The notes below the pieces were generated by a model that did no database searches, was not told the DNA's origin, and saw only the letters and a list, made by a program, of their open reading frames with translations. Of a stretch of DNA of 10,548 bases, positions 5,765 to 10,548 are shown piece after piece. The stretch's first letter is position 1, and each line of letters opens with the position of its first letter. A program made the translations under genes and the position numbers. The DNA is from Acidobacteriaceae bacterium. Its GTDB lineage: Bacteria; Acidobacteriota; Terriglobia; Terriglobales; Acidobacteriaceae. Where the stretch lies: NCBI GenBank assembly GCA_030040115.1, contig JASHUH010000230.1:1-10548 (forward strand). Direction: 5' to 3'.

Positions 5765-6958
5765 ATGATCACTCGCTTCTACACTCTTTTTGCGCTGTGC
5801 TTCTTTTCCATCGCCTCCGTCGCCCAATCCGGCACGTCGGCTTCCTATCAAATTTATGGCAACTTCACTTCTCTCACGAACACCTTCAACGGCGTTCCTG
5901 GCGCGCAACAGCCCTTGTTGGGCTGGGAAGCGGGCGCTCTTTTTCCCACCTGGCGTCATCTGCGGCCAAAACTCGATTACTCGCAATTTAACGGAAACAA
6001 TCTCGGCGCTCCGCAGCGTGCGTTTTTTATCATGGGCGGCGCCGAGTACGAACACTCTATCCGTAGGGAAAGGCTCTTCGCCGAAGCCCTGTTCGGGGAC
6101 GTGGGGCTGAACCAGAACTGGGGCCCGAACGGTTCGCCGGGAGGCTCTGCATCCTTTTCCGTTCTCCTCGGGGGTGGCGTGGAGACGCCGGTGAGCAGTC
6201 ATCTCGCCATTCGCGTCAAAGGCGCCTACCAACAGGTAAATTCCGCTCTCTACAAGAGCTTGACATATAAACTCCCTTACCGGATTCCGGGGTTGCCCTC
6301 TAACTTTGGCCGCTTCTCCACAGGCTTGATCTGGACCCCCCACATCCGTTCTGTGTCCGACCCCATCGGCGGCAACCTCCCTTACCGTCAACCGGTCTCA
6401 AGCGAGTTGGTGTACGAGTCGATCGGCTCCTTCGGGCACTTCCATATTTTCGCCAACTCGTGGTGGAGCAACTTGCACCTCGCCGGTGTCGAGTATGACC
6501 GGCACACCTGGGGAAAGTTCATCGGAGCGCAGATGGACTATTCCGCCGATATCCTGCCGGTGGCGATTCTCACCCAGCCAACCAAGACCGACGAGTGGGG
6601 TAACCAGCGTAGCACCAATCGGGAGCATGTTCCGGGCCTGGCCATCTCGCCCTTCGGGCTGCGCATGATGTGGTTCAGCAATCGGCGCGTCAAGCCTTAC
6701 TACTTCATCAAAGGCGGCATGATCGGCTTCACGCAAAAAGCGCTTTCGAAGTACGCCTCATACGAAAACTTCACCCTTCAGGAAAGTGTGGGCGCTCAGT
6801 TTCAACTCACAGACCGATGGGATCTTCGCACCGGGTTTCTTTTCTTTCATTTTTCCAACGGGTTTGTGGTGCCGAGCAACCCCGGACTCGACTCGATGAC
6901 CTACAACGCTGGACTTGCGTACCACCTGGGAAAACGTGGGCCAGCCTTTGGCCAATGA
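5765..6958 (+). CDS. Two-part outer-membrane protein: beta-barrel domain plus PagL-like lipid A deacylase (acyloxyacyl hydrolase) domain
   Basis: The 397-residue product starts with a signal peptide (hydrophobic residues about 5-18, likely cut after SVA at 20). Residues about 25-195 have alternating aromatic strands, Gly-rich turns and a layout like acidobacterial outer-membrane beta-barrel proteins. Residues about 215-390 resemble the PagL / lipid A 3-O-deacylase family, which removes an acyl chain from lipid A in the outer membrane. The key block is HFSNGFVVPSNPGLDS: His362, Ser364 and Asn365 match the PagL catalytic H-x-S-N. The residue 12 after the serine, Glu140 in Pseudomonas PagL, is Asp376 here. 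PagL itself is about 150 residues in its mature form, so this is a fusion or tandem-barrel form. I chose ATG 5765 because GGAG (5756-5759) lies five bases before it; an in-frame GTG at 5750 is less likely. Deacylase activity is inferred, and a purely structural role is possible. Confidence 0.8.
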   Translation: MITRFYTLFALCFFSIASVAQSGTSASYQIYGNFTSLTNTFNGVPGAQQPLLGWEAGALFPTWRHLRPKLDYSQFNGNNLGAPQRAFFIMGGAEYEHSIRRERLFAEALFGDVGLNQNWGPNGSPGGSASFSVLLGGGVETPVSSHLAIRVKGAYQQVNSALYKSLTYKLPYRIPGLPSNFGRFSTGLIWTPHIRSVSDPIGGNLPYRQPVSSELVYESIGSFGHFHIFANSWWSNLHLAGVEYDRHTWGKFIGAQMDYSADILPVAILTQPTKTDEWGNQRSTNREHVPGLAISPFGLRMMWFSNRRVKPYYFIKGGMIGFTQKALSKYASYENFTLQESVGAQFQLTDRWDLRTGFLFFHFSNGFVVPSNPGLDSMTYNAGLAYHLGKRGPAFGQ

Positions 6959-6987
6959 TGTGGAATGCGGCGAGCCGGCAAATCCCG

Positions 6988-7821
6988 TCAATCCCACTCG
7001 CCCTTCGCGTGTTCTGTGGGCCAGGTTGGAGCCGTCAACAGTATGGTCCAAATCGGGCCTTGCTCATAGAGCGGCCCGTCCAGCCGGATGAAAACAGGAA
7101 CGACCCGGCCTACCACCCACATCTTGATATCGGGCGGTTGTTTGCCGATCACAGGCGCCACAACTCCCGCCACCCCTCCAATCTCCGTGTGGATATCGAA
7201 CCGATCGGCCTGACCGGCAAACGGTCCAATCCACACCTTGTCGCTTCCATCTGGCTTAATCGTCAGCTTCACAATCCGCGGCTTGGAATCGGCCGCCAGG
7301 TAGGACACGGTCAGGCTGTTCGCCCCGTGCGGGAAGTTCTCGACCAGCAACGGAATCATTCCGTTCGCCAGGTCGTCGGGAAGTTTCATCTGCTGGCTCT
7401 TCGTTTGATTGCCGTTCTTCGAGAAATCCGTCCAGGAAACCTCGCCCTTTGCGGCGTCGATGGTTACATCCATCGGCTTCGGGAAACTGGCACCCTTTTG
7501 AATGTGGTGATCGCGAATCAACTGAAATGTGGATCCTTGGCGAAACACGGTCACCTCATCGTCAATGGAACCGTCGCGGAACCGGAAAACCGTTCGCCAG
7601 CTGATCACGCTACCCCGGGCCTCGGATATCTGCTCGCCGGTCGCGATTTCCTTTCCGTTGGCGTCCTTCAAGAGCAGGAATCCATGCAGATCGCCCTGTC
7701 TTTCGATAACCCGCACCTGTTCTGCGGCCACGCAGGTTCCGAAGACTGCGAGTGCAAGGGAAGCAAGAACCCACACTGTCGTTCGACGACGGAGGACACG
7801 GAAGAAAGGGGCGCTCTCCAT
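6988..7821 (-). CDS. Exported protein of unknown function
   Basis: I do not recognise the family. The 277-residue product has a signal peptide: arginines at 8-13, a hydrophobic core WVLASLALAVFGTC, and a likely cut after VAA near residue 33. The mature part looks beta-rich, with alternating hydrophobic and polar residues and many short strand-like pieces (VISWRTVFRFRDG, GEVSWTDF, SLTVSYLAADS, RIVKLTIKPDG), suggesting a soluble periplasmic or surface beta-fold that might bind a hydrophobic ligand. No catalytic motif or lipobox is seen. The ATG at 7821 is the natural start because the signal peptide follows at once, but it has no clear ribosome binding site. The gene converges on the outer-membrane protein with a 29-base gap and follows the topoisomerase on the same strand by 111 bases. 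Confidence 0.8.
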   Translation of the reverse strand: MESAPFFRVLRRRTTVWVLASLALAVFGTCVAAEQVRVIERQGDLHGFLLLKDANGKEIATGEQISEARGSVISWRTVFRFRDGSIDDEVTVFRQGSTFQLIRDHHIQKGASFPKPMDVTIDAAKGEVSWTDFSKNGNQTKSQQMKLPDDLANGMIPLLVENFPHGANSLTVSYLAADSKPRIVKLTIKPDGSDKVWIGPFAGQADRFDIHTEIGGVAGVVAPVIGKQPPDIKMWVVGRVVPVFIRLDGPLYEQGPIWTILLTAPTWPTEHAKGEWD

Positions 7822-7902
7822 TTGCAGTTTGGATGGAGGGCAGTATCTGGGAGTTGCACTCGTGACTACAGCCCCATGCCCAGGGGACAGCGCCGAATAT
7901 CC

Positions 7903-7917
7903 CCGGGAAACTCCCGG
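7903..7917 (-). terminator. Short hairpin after the topoisomerase gene, weak terminator candidate
   Basis: CCGGGA (7903-7908) and TCCCGG (7912-7917) form a 6-bp stem with a three-base loop, 15 bases downstream of the topoisomerase stop on the minus strand. There is no T-tract, so read-through into the exported-protein gene is possible. Confidence 0.25.
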
Positions 7918-7932
7918 AACGCGACGCCCATG

Positions 7933-9078
7933 CTATGCGACGGCCTTCTGTTCCGCAGTTTTAACGTGCTCGCGCAGCCATTGCGTCAACGCCCGCTCTT
8001 CCTCACGCAGCGCCTCCTCCTCATCCGGGCGGATCCATGCAGCCTTCGGCTCGCATTGCCGTTCCTCGCTGCTCTCTTCCATCTTCTTCTTCACCGCGGG
8101 GGCCAGCGACCCCGCCATGTAGCACTCCAGTACGCCAGGGTGCAGGTAGCACTTCCGGCATACCGCCGGCGTATTTCCCAATCGGCGCGCGACTTCCTTC
8201 ACCGCCTGCACTACGTTCTTCTTCGCCTGCGTCTCCGATTCAAAGGGCTCAAACTCCCGCAACGCCATTGACGTCAGCACCGTCCCCGCCCAGGTTCGGA
8301 AATCCTTGGCCGTGAATTCCCCGCCGCTTACCTCGCGCAGATACTCATTGACGTCTGCCGAGTCAATCGTGCGCGCCTGCCCCTCGTCATCCAGATATTC
8401 AAACAGCTCGTAGCCTGGCAACTCCTGGCACTGGAGCACGATTTTGGCCAGGCGAGGGTTCTCGATCCGCAGTTCATGCGGCACGCCACTTTTGCCGCGA
8501 AACCGGAAGATAAGCCGCGAACCGGTGACTTTCACGTGTTTCCCCCGCAGGGTCGTCAGCCCATACGACTTGTTTTCCTTCGCGTATTCGTGGTTACCCA
8601 CGCGAATCAGCGTCGAGTCCATCAGCCGCACCACCGTGGCTAGCACTTTTTGGCGCGGCAATCCCGGCAATCCCAGGTGCTCTTCCACGCGCTCCCTGAT
8701 CCGGCGCAGCGCGGCGCCAAACAGCAGCATCCGCTCGTATTTCGATTCGTCGCGAATCGCCCGCCAGCGTGGATGATACCGGCTCTGCTTCCGCCCCTTG
8801 GCGTCCCGCCCCGTCGCCTGCAGGTGTCCTCGCGGATCGGTCGTGATCCACACATCCTTCCATGCCGGCGGAATCACCAGGGAACGGATGCGCCGCAGCG
8901 TCTCGGGGTTGCGCACGGTTTCGCCGTCCGGCCCCACATACCGGAATCCCTTACCGGCGCGCTTCCGCGCAATCCCCGGCTTGGCGTCTGTCGTGTACCG
9001 CAGCCCCGCTTCTTTGGCCGACTCCACGGGATCTGTAACAATGGCAATGAATTTTCTTGCTTTGCGCGCCGTGTTCAT
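7933..9078 (-). CDS. DNA topoisomerase IB (eukaryotic/poxvirus-like type)
   Basis: The enzyme relaxes supercoiled DNA by nicking one strand through a 3'-phosphotyrosine bond, without ATP. The 381-residue protein has the N-terminal domain (about 20-110, with YVGPDGETV, IPPAWKDVWI and GHLQATGRDAKGRKQSRYH) and the catalytic domain (about 115-325). All five catalytic positions can be placed by spacing to the vaccinia and Deinococcus enzymes: Arg159 (LIRVGN), Lys196 (FRGKSG), Arg261 (KDFRTW), Asn302 (GNTPAV; Asn in the Deinococcus enzyme, His in vaccinia) and nucleophile Tyr311 (RKCY). A charged C-terminal tail of about 50 residues (EESSEER, RPDEEEALREEERAL) follows. The start is set at ATG 9078, where homology begins; the frame is open upstream to 9609, but that part is antisense to padR and is not coding. 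Only a weak CCGGTGG precedes the start. Confidence 0.94.
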   Translation of the reverse strand: MNTARKARKFIAIVTDPVESAKEAGLRYTTDAKPGIARKRAGKGFRYVGPDGETVRNPETLRRIRSLVIPPAWKDVWITTDPRGHLQATGRDAKGRKQSRYHPRWRAIRDESKYERMLLFGAALRRIRERVEEHLGLPGLPRQKVLATVVRLMDSTLIRVGNHEYAKENKSYGLTTLRGKHVKVTGSRLIFRFRGKSGVPHELRIENPRLAKIVLQCQELPGYELFEYLDDEGQARTIDSADVNEYLREVSGGEFTAKDFRTWAGTVLTSMALREFEPFESETQAKKNVVQAVKEVARRLGNTPAVCRKCYLHPGVLECYMAGSLAPAVKKKMEESSEERQCEPKAAWIRPDEEEALREEERALTQWLREHVKTAEQKAVA

Positions 9079-9183
9079 CCACCGGAATTGGATGCACAGC
9101 CGTCCCTGCCGACTGTTCAGGCTCGCGTGATCGTCATCCCTCGCGCAATCCAGCGCCCACCCTACCCTCGGCAAGATTCCCTC

Positions 9184-9248
9184 TTGACAAGATTGCTCCG
9201 CCGGTTGAAACTGGCATAGATAGACTACGGAAACGCCCAACCGGAGGG
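9184..9248 (+). promoter_or_regulatory. Promoter region and ribosome binding site of padR
   Basis: The 174-base space between the divergent topoisomerase and padR genes holds TTGACA (9184-9189), a perfect -35 hexamer on the plus strand. The -10 element is unclear: GAAACT at 17 bases is weak, and CATAGA and TAGACT lie too far. A tandem ATAGATAGA (9216-9224) is nearby. GGAGGG (9243-9248) is a strong ribosome binding site four bases before the padR ATG. PadR regulators often bind their own promoter, so an operator here is plausible, but I cannot point to a clear dyad. Confidence 0.4.
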
Positions 9249-9252
9249 CTTC

Positions 9253-9618
9253 ATGGTGGCGTTGATTCGGCAACGAGCAGAAGCGAAGACCATACGGGAC
9301 GAGATTCCGCCGGGCACGCTCTATGTGCTGATCCTCAAGACGCTGGCCCTTCGCGGCCGGCTGCATGGATACGAGATCGCCGAAGCCATCCAGAGCTCCT
9401 CCGAAGACGTGCTGCAGGTGGAAGAGGGCTCGCTCTACCCCGCGTTGCAGCGCATGCTGATGAAGGGCTGGGTGACCGCGGAGTGGGGAGTGACGGGGGG
9501 CAACCGCCGGGCACGCTACTACACCCTGACCCGTGACGGCAGAAAGCAACTGGAGATTGAGATTTCGCAATTTGAGCGGGTAATCGGCGCCATTGCGCGC
9601 ATCCTGCAAACCGTATGA
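9253..9618 (+). CDS. PadR-family transcriptional regulator
   Basis: A 121-residue winged-helix repressor-type protein. Typical PadR landmarks are GTLYVLILKTLALRGRLHGY (residues 21-40), the HGYEIAEAI helix, EEGSLYPALQRMLMKGWV (recognition helix region, 58-74), and the wing NRRARYYTLTRDGRKQL (84-100). The C-terminal helix is short, as in PadR subfamily 2 proteins that form dimers with little ligand domain. The start ATG has a strong GGAGGG four bases upstream. Its stop codon overlaps the ATG of the following permease (ATGA), so the two are translationally coupled. In Acidobacteria such PadR genes commonly sit directly before ADOP permeases and probably control them; the inducer is unknown. Confidence 0.95.
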   Translation: MVALIRQRAEAKTIRDEIPPGTLYVLILKTLALRGRLHGYEIAEAIQSSSEDVLQVEEGSLYPALQRMLMKGWVTAEWGVTGGNRRARYYTLTRDGRKQLEIEISQFERVIGAIARILQTV

Positions 9619-10548
9619 GGCGCGTCATGAGCTGGTTGGGCGAGTGGAAGCGGCGGGTCGGGATAGTGCTCCATCGCGGCGCCTTGCGGCGCGATCTCGA
9701 AGACGAGATACGGCTGCACCTCGAACTGCGCCGCGAACAGCAGATGATGGCGGGGCTGGATGCCGAGGCAGCGCGGCAGGCGGCGCTGCGCAGGTTTGGA
9801 AACACTACTCGGGTTACGGAAAGAAGCATCCTGGCGTGGGGCTGGAGCTGGCTCGAAACATTCCTGCAGGACGTTGGATACGGCCTGCGCGCCATGCTGC
9901 GCACCCCGGCGATCACGATTGTGGCCCTGATCTCGCTGGCGCTGGGAATCGGAGCCAATACCGCAATCTTCAGCTTTCTTGACGCGCTGATGCTGCGATC
10001 GCTTCCTGTGAAGAGTCCGCAGCAACTGGTGATGTTGGGCACAGCGGACATAGCCGGAATCACCGACGGTTTTGCCAACACCGAACTTTACTCCTACCCG
10101 TTCTATCGCCAGTTCCAGCGCAACAACCGCGTCTTCTCCCAGACCGCGGCCATGTTCAGCATGATCAACCCGGTTCACGGCTTTGTCGATGAGCGCAAAG
10201 AGACGGAACTGATCAACGTGCAAACGGTGTCGGGCTCCTATTTCCAGACGCTGGGCGTCGGCCCCGAACTCGGCCGCGTGCTCGACGAGAATGACGATTC
10301 CAGCGAAGGCGGCCATCCCGTGGTGGTCATCAGCGACGCGTTTTGGAAGCGCAGCCTGGGCGCCGATCCGGGAGTTCTTCATCACACCATCACGCTGGGC
10401 AGCGTGGTGTTTACGATTGTGGGCGTGGCGCCGCCGGAGTTCTTTGGCGTCACCGTGGGGCAGGCTCCCGACGCCTGGGCGCCGCTTTCCATGGCGGGCG
10501 AGATTCCGCCCAACTGGGGCAGTTACAAGGACGATTTCTCCGAGTCGC
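9615..10548 (+). CDS. ADOP-type ABC transporter permease (MacB-like periplasmic core / FtsX-like), 3' end outside window
   Basis: The frame is open from ATG 9615 to the window edge, about 311 codons of a protein usually near 800-900 residues. The N-terminal 95 residues carry the ADOP-type segment (LRRDLEDEIRLHLELRREQQ, then the pattern GLDAEAARQAALRRFGN). A transmembrane helix follows at about 98-121 (ITIVALISLALGIGANTAIF), with the motif ALGIGANTAIFS and then LPVKSPQQLV. After it comes a MacB-like periplasmic core (YPFYRQFQRNN, GSYFQTLGVGPELGRV, VVVISDAFWKRSLGADP, FTIVGVAPPEFFGV). ADOP proteins have two such halves and lack a linked ATPase gene; substrates are mostly unknown, with export of small molecules or lipoprotein-related roles suggested by the MacB family. 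The ATG overlaps the padR stop; an in-frame ATG at 9627 is an alternative start. Confidence 0.93.
   Translation, partial: MRRVMSWLGEWKRRVGIVLHRGALRRDLEDEIRLHLELRREQQMMAGLDAEAARQAALRRFGNTTRVTERSILAWGWSWLETFLQDVGYGLRAMLRTPAITIVALISLALGIGANTAIFSFLDALMLRSLPVKSPQQLVMLGTADIAGITDGFANTELYSYPFYRQFQRNNRVFSQTAAMFSMINPVHGFVDERKETELINVQTVSGSYFQTLGVGPELGRVLDENDDSSEGGHPVVVISDAFWKRSLGADPGVLHHTITLGSVVFTIVGVAPPEFFGVTVGQAPDAWAPLSMAGEIPPNWGSYKDDFSES

Noticed and set aside
6670..8271. 533-codon plus-strand frame
   Set aside because: It is a shadow of the GC-rich third-position pattern, overlapping three genes that have recognisable products or signal peptides.
9205..9226. Possible sigma-54 promoter near TGGCATAGATAGAC upstream of padR
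   Set aside because: The GC element of the -12 box is absent at the required spacing.
9079..9609. Upstream extension of the topoisomerase reading frame
   Set aside because: It is antisense to padR and does not resemble the enzyme family; homology starts at the ATG at 9078.

Overview
The window looks like a stretch of ordinary chromosome from a GC-rich Gram-negative bacterium, most likely an acidobacterium. The strongest clue is the right end: a PadR-family regulator overlaps the start of a large permease whose N-terminal segment plus MacB-like/FtsX-like core match the acidobacterial 'duplicated orphan permease' (ADOP) type. An outer-membrane barrel protein, a lipoprotein with a lipobox and a PagL-like enzyme domain all imply a diderm envelope. 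The phylum call is inference from gene content, not from a marker gene.

Layout. Bases 2-1284 (+) hold the end of urocanate hydratase (hutU) overlapped by hutD, the tail of a histidine-utilisation operon. Bases 1369-3608 (+) hold coaBC (coenzyme A synthesis, probably read from a leaderless start) followed five bases later by a family 4 Fe-S uracil-DNA glycosylase. The space between the glycosylase and the next, convergent gene is filled exactly by a nested imperfect palindrome (3609-3733). Bases 3726-5322 (-) carry a small unrecognised lipoprotein and a tandem universal stress protein. A 442-base gene-free region (5323-5764) follows. It holds a CRP-like box, an orphan terminator-like hairpin and an 8-bp inverted repeat.

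Bases 5765-6958 (+) encode a secreted two-part outer-membrane protein: a generic barrel followed by a PagL-like lipid A deacylase domain. It converges on an unrecognised exported protein (6988-7821, -), preceded on the same strand by a type IB DNA topoisomerase (7933-9078, -) with all five catalytic residues. A divergent promoter region (9079-9252) separates the topoisomerase from padR and the ADOP permease, which runs off the right edge.

I see no CRISPR array, rRNA, tRNA, insertion sequence or phage gene. I did not find a clear new multi-gene system. The items most worth following up are the 125-base palindrome, the non-coding structures in 5323-5764, and the barrel-PagL fusion with Asp where PagL has its catalytic Glu.
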